Shown: positions 27,762-37,100 of the stretch, piece after piece | How positions within the stretch are numbered: the first letter of the stretch is position 1 | How the letters are laid out: the number at the start of each line of letters is the position of its first letter | NCBI RefSeq assembly: GCF_002564105.1 | Contig: NZ_PDBX01000001.1 | Span: forward strand, 5,208,001-5,272,000 | Reading direction: 5' to 3' | Source: Collimonas sp. PA-H2 | GTDB lineage: Bacteria; Pseudomonadota; Gammaproteobacteria; Burkholderiales; Burkholderiaceae_D | DNA: 64,000 nucleotides | Made by a program: the position numbers and the translations under genes | The notes under the pieces: generated by a model | The model's database searches: none | The model's input: the letters and a program-made list of their open reading frames with translations, nothing else | Told to the model about the DNA's origin: nothing

Positions 27762-28467
27762 CGCTGGTTTCTAGTCGATAGCCCTGGCCGTAGACGGTTT
27801 GCAAGCGCAAGCCGCGGGCCGCGTATAAACCGAGTTTTGCGCGCAGGCGGTAGATCTGGCTGTCCAATGCACGGGTTGTCAATTCTCCGTCGTGCCCCAT
27901 GCTTTCCATCAGATAGGCGCGCGATACCGCCTGGCCGAGCTTGCGGAACAAGGCGAGCGCCAGCCTGAATTCGCGTTCGGTGAGTTCGAAGCGCTGTTTT
28001 TCTCCGTCCTGTTCCACGCTGACGCTGGACGAGAGCCGGTCGAACACCCAGTTGCCGTAACGTTCCAGCGATTTCGATGCGGCGGGGCGATTGCGCTGCA
28101 ACAGGCGCCGCACCCGCGCCGCCAGCTCCAGCGGCCGCAACGGCTTGACGATGTAGTCGTCGGCGCCTATGCCCAAGGCATTGGCGACGTCGTTCTGTGA
28201 CGAGCGCGAACTGAGCATGATCACCGGCGTTTCACTCTGCTGGTACTGGCGCAGCCAGTGCAGCAAATCGACGCCGTCCAGGTCCGGCACGTTCCAGTCC
28301 AGCACCAGCAGGTCGAAGGTTTCGCGCCGCAGCGCCCGCCGCAATGCCTCGCCGCGTTCGAACGTGACGCATGAGACGTTCTCGTCGTCCAGCGCCAGCT
28401 GGTGTTCGAGGGTGTGGACCAGATACTCCATCTGGTTAGGTTCGTCTTCAAGTACGGCGATACGCAT
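27724..28467 (-). CDS. OmpR-type response regulator
   Basis: DNA-binding response regulator of 247 residues. The receiver domain has acidic E7/D8/E9, phosphoacceptor D57 (LLVLDWNVPD), a switch Ser in MLSSRSS, and K109-like VKPLRP. The C-terminal winged helix (about 140-235) shows FELTEREFRLALALFRKLGQ and RAKLG...VYGQGYRL. It is first in the operon with the FecR-LysM protein and the CHASE2 kinase, the likely partner. Unusually for OmpR members, the receiver is followed by a somewhat long linker. The target genes are not known; the divergent TpgA-like gene, 452 nt away, is one candidate. Confidence 0.93.
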   Translation of the reverse strand: MRIAVLEDEPNQMEYLVHTLEHQLALDDENVSCVTFERGEALRRALRRETFDLLVLDWNVPDLDGVDLLHWLRQYQQSETPVIMLSSRSSQNDVANALGIGADDYIVKPLRPLELAARVRRLLQRNRPAASKSLERYGNWVFDRLSSSVSVEQDGEKQRFELTEREFRLALALFRKLGQAVSRAYLMESMGHDGELTTRALDSQIYRLRAKLGLYAARGLRLQTVYGQGYRLETSDDNIQDAAPPTV

Positions 28468-28918
28468 CGGAGCGGATTCAGTTAAATGGATGGAGAGAGA
28501 AAGGCGATTGCCATGATTGTAGTCCGCAACACTGCATAAAATTTACACATTCTTGCCTGGGTCCTGGCTATCGGACAGCCTGAAAGCGGCCCGGCCGGCG
28601 ACAGCCGCCACGATCCGCCAGTTCTTGCTTCGGATGAAAGATCATACAAAACACGGCAGTGGGCATGATCGTCTCGCGAGAATTCGTCAGAATCTGTCGC
28701 CCAGCCAGGCCCGCGGGCGGGTAGTACGATATTTAATTCATTTACGCAACTAAATGTCATCATAAAGCAGAATGCAATTCTGATGAATTCTCGCAGAATG
28801 ATTTCGACGGATTTTTTTTTTAATAACATCGCTCCATGCAAACTCAAGACAAGGCGACTAGCAGTTTCGTCAGGCTGGAAATGTCAGGGCTAGTGGGGCA
28901 ATTTCAGGAGATGGAATC
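28468..28918. other. intergenic region upstream of response regulator and TpgA-like gene
   Basis: About 450 nt between divergent genes, lower in GC than the flanks. A 15-bp palindrome CAGAATGCAATTCTG lies at 28768-28782, and CAGAATG recurs at 28794-28800. A run of eleven T follows near 28811. No gene is supported here; open frames on either strand have no homology-like pattern. These sites may serve one of the divergent promoters. Confidence 0.4.
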
Positions 28919-29794
28919 ATGGTTCAACCAGGTCGGACTGCAATCCTGCGGATGGCAATGAAGTCCTTATTGCTGTCTATCGCAACCCTGGGTGTTTTCC
29001 TGCTCGGCGGCTGTGCCGGCCAAGGTCTGGCTGGCATGTCGCGAGAGCGAGCCAGTCTTGCTGCACCGCAGGATAGGGATTTTCCGAATCCTGCTTCCGC
29101 CACTTTGCGGCAGGGTACGTTTCCCAATGTGGAATCGTTGCGCAGCATGCAGGCCGGAATGAGCAAGGACCAGGTCCGGCAGCTGCTAGGTTCGCCGCAT
29201 TTTAGCGAAGGCATCATCGGCGTGCGGGAATGGAATTACCTGTTCCATCTGCGTAGCGGCAAGGAAGCGGAGGACGTGGTTTGCCAGTACATGGTGCGTT
29301 TCGACGGCACTGTGCGTGTCGCCGGCATGTACTGGCGCAAGCCGGATTGTGCATTACTGGTCGACCCGCCGCCGGTTGAAGCGCTGCAGGCGAAGGCTGC
29401 AATGACGCCGCAAAAACTGACCTTGAGCGCGGACAGTTTGTTCGGCGCGGAAGGCAGGGGTTTAAGCGACATGGCGCCGGAAGGCCGCTTGAAAATTGAG
29501 CGCCTGGCAAGCGACATCAAGCGTAATTTCAGGCGCATCTATTACGTGGTTGTGACGGGGCATACCGACCGTCTCGGCTCTGAGGCTGACAAGATGGCGC
29601 TGTCGCTGGCCCGGGCCGACGCGGTGAGCAAGCTGCTGGCGCAGCAAGGCATAGACGCCAAGCTCATCCGCGTTGCCGGCATGGGCGACCGGCAACCGCT
29701 GGCGCAGTGCGCCGGCACGGTGAAGACGGCGGTGTTGCAGGATTGCCTGCGCTCCAACCGACGCATCGACATCGAAGTGCTTGGGGAAGAATGA
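28919..29794 (+). CDS. TpgA-like lipoprotein: SmpA/BamE-like plus OmpA-like peptidoglycan-binding domains
   Basis: Cell-envelope lipoprotein of 291 residues. The lipobox LGGC gives a lipidated C32. An SmpA/BamE-like domain follows (about 70-145, with GMSKDQVRQLLGSPHFSEGI), then a C-terminal OmpA-like domain (about 165-290). In the latter, D217 of TGHTDR and R232 of LARA are the expected diaminopimelate-contacting residues, ending CLRSNRRIDIEV. This domain order matches TpgA, the periplasmic partner of Acinetobacter trimeric adhesins. A second, non-lipidated version lies right after the giant adhesin gene (41754-42563) and shares GNPHFSEGI-like and OmpA motifs. GGAGATGG precedes the ATG. Confidence 0.88.
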   Translation: MVQPGRTAILRMAMKSLLLSIATLGVFLLGGCAGQGLAGMSRERASLAAPQDRDFPNPASATLRQGTFPNVESLRSMQAGMSKDQVRQLLGSPHFSEGIIGVREWNYLFHLRSGKEAEDVVCQYMVRFDGTVRVAGMYWRKPDCALLVDPPPVEALQAKAAMTPQKLTLSADSLFGAEGRGLSDMAPEGRLKIERLASDIKRNFRRIYYVVVTGHTDRLGSEADKMALSLARADAVSKLLAQQGIDAKLIRVAGMGDRQPLAQCAGTVKTAVLQDCLRSNRRIDIEVLGEE

Positions 29795-29918
29795 AGTGCA
29801 AGCGTATTTGAAGTATTTGCATCGGCTGGCTGCCTTTTTTGATAGCGATAGCGTGATGCATGTGCCGCCAAGCCATCGGCATTTTACTGCAGGAATAAAT
29901 TTTCAGTAGAGCTTTTTC

Positions 29919-30323
29919 ATGGATGAGATACATAAATACGAGATGAAACTGCGCGACGATCAATGGCTGCAGCTGGAGCCGTTCATGATCGGCAAGGCTA
30001 GCGACCCCGGCATGTGCGGCCGGAATAATCGGCTGTTCATGGAAGCCGTCTTGTGGATAGTGGCGAATAAAGGTTTATGGCATCGCATACCTTCCGAGTT
30101 TGGCAAATGGAACGCGACCTACATGCGGTTCCGGCGCTGGACTGAGAGTAATTTCTGGCGCTTCCTGGCCCAAAGCAGAATCCAGGATCCGGACCTGTTG
30201 CGCATGCTGGCAGAGATTGCCGACTACGCCGATTTATATACCAGGCGCAAGGAGCAACGATTGCTCAGAAGGCACCACAAGAAGCTGTATATGGGAGAGC
30301 TCCTGGCGTCCAAGGCGGTTTAA
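29919..30323 (+). CDS. stand-alone IS5-type transposase N-terminal (DUF4096-like) DNA-binding protein
   Basis: A 134-residue protein matching the N-terminal domain of IS5-family transposases: LRDDQWLQLEPF, NRLFMEAVLWIVANKGLWHRIP and FGKWNATYMRFRRW, the helix-turn-helix part that reads element ends. After about residue 85 the usual catalytic DDE portion is missing; instead the chain ends with a basic tail (RRKEQRLLRRHHKKLYMGELL) and a stop. No second transposase frame and no clear terminal repeats were found around it. Either it is an IS remnant with a stop, or a domesticated DNA-binding protein. Its place between a TpgA-like gene and the adhesin leader favours a look at regulation. The start at 29919 has only a weak AGTAGAG site. 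Confidence 0.75.
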   Translation: MDEIHKYEMKLRDDQWLQLEPFMIGKASDPGMCGRNNRLFMEAVLWIVANKGLWHRIPSEFGKWNATYMRFRRWTESNFWRFLAQSRIQDPDLLRMLAEIADYADLYTRRKEQRLLRRHHKKLYMGELLASKAV

Positions 30324-31176
30324 GGGGGCCAGGGCTGGCAAGGTCCTTTATCGGATTTAATTGTCAGAAAATGTTACTTGAAAATAAGATAAGACGAAGA
30401 CAAAGCGAAATTCCATCCTGACCGCGAGCGCTTAAACGAGCAAGCGGGAAACTCGATTTCAGATTAATGGCGCCATCTGTCCGCAGCAGGCATTTTGCGA
30501 ATGGGGAGACTTGCGCCCTGAAAAAACATGCTTCTGTATTCGTCAACAATGCCATGAACAAGAGGGAAGTCCGGTCGTAGCGATGGTCCGATTGGCTGAG
30601 TCATTCGAGGCACTCATTACTTTCTGCAAGACGACTGACAAGCACAGACCATCCTTGTTGCGCAATGCGTCGGGAAGCCCTCATGCATTCATATTGAATG
30701 CACAAAATGGAAAATTTCCACATGGAAATTTAAATGTAAACAACTGTTAAAAAATGGCAAGAATTGTCAAATGTTAACAAGTAGAAATTACTTTTAAAAA
30801 AAACGGTGCTACTTTTTACTCAGCCTGAGAAAGACTGAAGCCACAGATATCAAGGCTGGCCGAGATAAAGATAAGACGCGAACGATTCTTGAATTGATTG
30901 AAGCGTCGAAATACGGAGAAGACAAATGAAAAAAACACTTCAGAAAATAGGCGTCAGGACCGACGCCGGACGCGATACGACGTCGAGTTGTCGCAAGGCG
31001 TCCGTTTTCCAAAACCGGCATTACTGTTTCCATGCATGCCGTTCGAAATGCATTCGGCTATGCAACCGGACAATAAATTATCCGCGCCCATGAGCGTTTC
31101 AACTTTTAGGTTGTGGCGATCAATCTGATTTGCTGCTGAAAGTCCAATTTCTACTTATTTTGGCGGGGAGCCAATC
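30324..31176. promoter_or_regulatory. AT-rich leader of the adhesin gene with clustered palindromes
   Basis: An 850-nt region without a convincing gene. Perfect inverted repeats are packed at 30684-30731: TGCATTCA-TAT-TGAATGCA (30684-30702), TGGAAAATTTCCA (30708-30720), and AAATTTCCA-CA-TGGAAATTT (30712-30731), the last two overlapping. TTAAC-type half sites follow at 30746-30778. The stretch 30700-30810 is much richer in A and T than the surroundings, as expected for nucleoid-protein-silenced adhesin promoters. The adhesin ATG at 31177 has GGCGGGGAG upstream. The exact promoter cannot be fixed by eye. Confidence 0.5.
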
Positions 31177-34100
31177 ATGAACAAAGTTTATCGCACAGTC
31201 TATAGCGAGAGCCTGAATGCTTGGGTTGCAGTCTCTGAATTGGTTGCTGCCAAAGGCAAACGATCGGGATCCAGTTGCGTCGGTGGCGCGCCCGTTATGG
31301 CGACCGGTTCTGCATGGGGAGCTTTCTTCGGAGGCGGATTTCCATTGAAGACTTCGGTGGTGGCGCTAATACTAGCGCTGCCATTGCCTGGGTTTGCCAG
31401 TACTATCAGCAACTCCGGCGGCTCTGCTTGTGGCAATACCTTCACAGGTGCAGATGGTACGGTCTTTACGGCGCCGGGAGCAGGGGCAATGTTTCAGACC
31501 GACGGCAATGGCTATTTCTCGACGGTTGCCGGCTGTGGTGCCACTGGGGGCAATCATCTTGCCGTAACTTTGTTCGGTGCGGGCACCCAGGTTACCGGAG
31601 ACTACGGTGCGGCATTGGGTTTTATGAGCCAGGCCGGAAACCTGGCAACAGCGGTAGGTACGCAGTCGATTGCCTCAGCCGCCAATTCGGTGGCTGTTGG
31701 CTACACTGCGAATGCGTCGGGCGGCAATGCCATCGCGGTCGGGTGGGCTGCCATTGCTAGCGGCACTAATGGTTCCGCCTTCGGCGCGAAGGCGGTTGCC
31801 TCAGGCGGCAATTCGGTGGCTCTCGGCGTCTTGAGCAATGCAGCGGGGGCCAGCGCTACCGCGATTGGATTTCAAGCTAACTCGTTTGGCAATTTTTCAA
31901 TTGCTTCGGGTAACAACGCCGTTGCAGGCGTGGCAGGTTCGCCGACTGTTGCGAACGATGTTGCGATCGGTAATTCTGCTCAAGCCATCGGTGGAAATTC
32001 GGTGGCTCTCGGTAACTTGGCCAAAGCGTCAAGCGCCAATTCGGTGGCAGTCGGCCTTCAGGCCAATGCGTCGGGTGGAAATGCCATCGCGGTCGGGATA
32101 AACGCCATTGGTAGCGGCGATAATTCTGCCGTCTTAGGCGCGGGGGCGACTGCCGCTGGCCAAGAATCGGTAGCTTTCGGTGACTTGGCCTTTGCATTCG
32201 GGGCCGGCGCTAGCGCGATTGGATTTCAAGCTAACGCGTTTGGCTATTTTTCAATTGCTTTGGGTGACAACGCCATTGCAGGCGTTGCAGGTTCGGCGAC
32301 GACCATTGAGAACGATGTTGCGATAGGTAATTCTGCTAAAGCCACCGGTGGAAATTCGGTGGCTCTCGGTTACTTAGCCAATGCGTCGGCCAGTACTTCC
32401 ACCGCGATTGGATCTAGCACTACAGCCTCCGGCGTCGGCGCCACGGCAATCGGCACGAATGCGACCGCAGGCGCGGCGGCCGCGGCGCAGAATTCGATCG
32501 CCATCGGCGGCCAGTCCTCGGTCGGCGCAGCTAATACCTCGGGCATCGCGGTCGGACGTGGCGCTACTGTCAATGGCGCATTCGGTATTGCGCAAGGCGA
32601 CGGGATTGTCAGCGGCGCAACGGGCCAAAACGTAGCAATAGGCTCATCTGGCACAACAGCCAATTCCAGTACAGCTGCTGGTGGGGCCGTAGCAATCGGA
32701 CGTGGACAGAAAGCCACTGGCAATGGTGCCGTTGCGATCGGTGATCCAAACGTATCGAACGGTACCGGCGCTGTAACGATGGGTGCGAATAACACAGCCG
32801 CTGGCAATGTTGCCGGCACTACTGCGGCCAATGGCGCGGTTGCCATCGGTAACGGCAATAGCGCAATCGGGCAGGGCTCGGTGGCGCTCGGCAATGCCAG
32901 CAATGCAGCTGCGGCTGGCGGTGTAGCACTGGGCGACACTGCTGTCGCGAATAACACCAATGATGTCGCCTTAGGTTCGCATTCAACTACCGCAGCGCCG
33001 CACACAGGCACTACAGCACAATTCGGCGGCACTGCCGCCGGCGTGGAAGCGGCGGCTTCGACCAACGGCGTGGTGTCGGTCGGCGCTGCGGGTACTGAGC
33101 GTCAGATCCAGAACGTAGCAGCTGGCGTCATATCGGCGGCCAGCACCGATGCTATCAACGGTTCGCAGCTGAATTCGGTCGTTACCGGCGTCAACAATCT
33201 GGGAACCACCACAGCGAGCACGCTGGGCGGTGGCGCGACTTATAGTCCGGCGACCGGCAATATCACCGGCTTCAGTCAGCCCATCAACACCGTGAGCGCC
33301 ACTGGAGCTGTGACCGGTCCGACGGCGCAGACGACGGTCGCCGCTGCCTTAACAGCCCTTAACACCAATGTCGATAACACCGCCAATATCGCAGTCAAGT
33401 ACGATGCGGCTGGCGGCAGCAAGATCACCCTGGGCGCCACCGGCGGCGCCGGTGCAGGTGCACCGGTGACGATCACCAACCTGGCGCCGGCGGCGTTGAA
33501 TGCAACCAGCACGGATGCAGTCAATGGTTCGCAGCTGTTCGCGACAAATAGTTTGATCAACAACATCAACAACGGCGCGGGCATCAAATACTTCCACACC
33601 AACTCGGTCCTGGCGGACAGTTCACCGACCGGTACCGATGCGATTGCGGTGGGTCCTGTCGCCAATGCTTTCGGCAATGACTCGATTGCACAAGGTCTGA
33701 ATGCGGTGGCTGGCGTCAGCGGCACGCCGGCGACGGCGAACGATATTGCCTTGGGCAATGCCGCCAAAGCGACTGGCGGCAATTCGATCGCCCTTGGCGC
33801 CGGAGCCAACGCTAGCGTTGCTGGTTCCATTGCATTAGGTCAATCGGCAACCACGACGAGTACGGCATCGGCAGCTACCGGCGGCACTGGCAGCGTAACC
33901 AACGCCACGATAGGCAGCGCTACTTATGGCCCGTTCGCCGGCGCCAGTTCGAGCGCAGGCGTGGTAAGCGTCGGCGCGGCAGGTTCTGAGCGCCGGATAC
34001 AGAATGTCGCCGCCGGACTGATTGGCGCCAGCAGCACGGATGCCATTAATGGCAGTCAGCTGTACACCGTGGCAAGCACTGTAGGCTCCAACATCAGCAG

Positions 34101-37100
34101 CTTGTCGACCTCGACCTCAACCGGCCTGAGCACAACTAACAGTAGCGTGGCGTCGTTGTCGACATCAACATCGACGGGCTTGAGCACGACCAATAGCAAT
34201 GTGGCGTCGTTGTCGACATCAACATCGACGGGCTTGAGCACGACCAATAGCAATGTGGCGTCGTTGTCGACATCAACATCGACGGGCTTGAGCACGACCA
34301 ATAGCAATGTGGCTTCGTTGTCGACATCAACATCGACGGGCTTGAGCACGACCAATAGCAATGTGGCTTCGCTGTCGACATCAACGTCGACGGGCTTGAG
34401 CACGACTAACAGCAGTGTTGCATCTTTGTCGACGTCGACTTCGACCGGCCTGAGTACGACCAATAGCAGTGTGGCTTCGCTATCGACTTCGACCTCGACC
34501 GGCCTGAGTACGACCAATAGCAGTGTTGCATCTTTGTCGACGTCAACCTCGACCGGTTTGAGCACAACCAATAGCAACGTGGCGTCGCTGTCAACCTCAA
34601 CCTCCACCTCTGTCGTTTCGCTGTCCACTGGCATCAGTACGGTGCAAGCACACACGGATAATCTCGGAAATAGCACGGCAAGCACGCTGGGCGGCGGCGC
34701 GACTTACAATCCGGCGACCGGCACCATCAGCGGTTTCAGCCAGCCGATCAATACCGTCAGCGCTACAGGCGCCGTGACGGGACCAACTGCTCAGACGACG
34801 GTTGCCGGTGCTCTGACTGCATTGAATACCAACATTGATAACACGGCCAATATCGCTGTCAAGTACGATGCGGTCGGCGGCACCAAGATCACTTTAGGTG
34901 CGACTGGCGGCGCCGGTGCAGGCGCTCCGGTAACGATCACCAACCTGGCGCCGGCGGCATTGAATGCAACCAGCACGGATGCGGTAAATGGTTCGCAGCT
35001 ATACGCTGTCACCAGCGGCAAAGCCGGTCCCTTTGTGTCAGACAATAATGTGACGGCAGTGCAACCGGTATCGAGCGGCGCCAATGCCAGCGCCGGCGGC
35101 TTCGGCGCAACGGCAACAGGCGCGGCGTCGACAGTGCTGGGTAACCAGTCTACCGACAACGGCAATGCCAATGCGACGGTATTGGGCCAAGGCACCAGCA
35201 TTGCGGCTGGCACGGCTGGCAGCAATGTGGCGCTGGGCCAGGGCAGCACGGTGGCAGCGGCTGCGGTGCCGACCGCCGGTGCAACTATCGGCGGCACGGC
35301 TTATACCTTTGCCGGCGGAGCGCCCACCGGAGTCGTCAGTGTGGGCAGTGCAGGATCGGCTCGCCAGATCACGAATGTGGCGGCAGGTCAGTTGAGTGCA
35401 GCCAGTACGGATGCGGTGAACGGCTCGCAGCTGTTTGCCACCAATACAGCTATCAATACGATCAACAATGGCGGTGGCATCAAGTATTTCCACACAAATT
35501 CGGTCTTGGCGGATAGTGCGCCGACCGGCACGGATGCGATCGCCGTGGGGCCTGCAGCGAATGCTTTCGGCAATGACTCGATTGCGCAAGGCTTGAATGC
35601 GGTGGCTGGCGTCAGCGGTACGCCGACGACGGCGAACGATATTGCCTTGGGCAATGCCGCCAAGGCCACCGGCGGCAATTCGATAGCCCAGGGCACCGGG
35701 GCGGTAGCCAATTCTGCGGGAGCGATCGCCATCGGCCAGACGGCCACGGCAACCGGCGGCAAGGCGGTATCGATCGGTGTCGGTAATACAGCCAGTGGCA
35801 ATGGCGCAGTAGCCATCGGCGATCCGAACTCAGCCACCGGCACTGGCGCCGTGGCGATGGGCGCCAACAACACTTCCAATGGCCAGGGCGCCGTAGCGCT
35901 CGGCAATTCCAACACCGCTACCGGCCAGGGCTCGGTGGCGCTGGGCAACACCAGCAGTGCGACAGCGGCGGGTGGGGTAGCGTTGGGTGATACTGCCGTG
36001 GCCAGCAACACCAACGATGTTGCCTTGGGTTCGCATTCAAGCACAGCGGCGCCGCACACCGGCACTACAGCACAATTTGGCGGTACCGCCGCCGGCGTAG
36101 AGGCGGCAGCTTCGACCAATGGCGTTGTTTCGGTCGGCGCCGCAGGCACTGAGCGCCAGATCCAGAACGTGGCGGCAGGTGTGATTTCGGCTAGCAGCAC
36201 TGATGCAATTAACGGTTCCCAGCTGAATTCAGTCGTCACCGGCGTCAACAACCTGGGTACGACGACGGCAAGTACGTTGGGCGGTGGCGCTAGCTATGAT
36301 CTTGCCACAGGCAACATCACTGGATTCAGTCAGCCGATCAACAGCGTCAGCGCTACCGGCGCCGTGACTGGACCTACCGCGCAGACGACAGTTGCGGCTG
36401 CCTTGACCGCATTGAATGCCAACGTCGATAACACGGCCAATATCGCGGTCAAGTACGATGCAGCTGGCGGTACCAAGATAACCTTAGGTGCAACAGGCGG
36501 TACGGGCGCCGGAGCGCCGGTAACGATCACCAACCTGGCTCCGGCGGCCTTGAATGCGACCAGCACCGATGCGGTAAATGGTTCGCAGCTGTACGCTGTC
36601 ACCAGCGGCAAAGCCGGTCCCTTTGTGTCAGACAATAGTGTGACGGCGGTGCAGCCGGTATCGAGCGGCGCCAATGCCAGCGCCGGCGGCTTCGGTGCAA
36701 CGGCAACAGGCGCGGCATCGACAGTACTGGGTAACCAGTCCACCGACAACGGCAACGCCAATGCGACGGTGCTGGGCCAAGGCGCCAGCATTGCAACTGG
36801 CACGGCCGGCAGCAATGTGGCGCTGGGCCAGGGCAGCACGGTGGCGGCGGCTGCGGTGCCGACCGCCGGTGCAACTATCGGCGGCACGGCTTATACCTTT
36901 GCCGGCGGCGCGCCTACCGGTGTCGTCAGTGTGGGTAGCGCAGGATCGGCACGCCAGATCACGAACGTCGCGGCAGGACAGCTGAGTGGAACCAGCACCG
37001 ATGCGGTGAACGGTTCGCAGCTGTTTGCCACCAATACAGCTATCAATACCATCAACAATGGCGGTGGCATCAAGTATTTCCACACCAATTCGGTCTTGGC

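Noticed and set aside
28482..28847. 121-codon minus-strand frame upstream of the response regulator
   Set aside because: No motif and no ribosome site; it covers the promoter region of two divergent genes.
29919..30323. Complete IS5-family insertion sequence
   Set aside because: No DDE catalytic part, second frame or terminal inverted repeats were found around it.
30898..31128. 76-codon frame in the adhesin leader
   Set aside because: Very basic random-looking product without start signal; the opposite strand is equally open.
34099..34584. Regular 54-nt repeats considered as a CRISPR-like array
   Set aside because: There are no unique spacers and the units are in frame within the adhesin gene.
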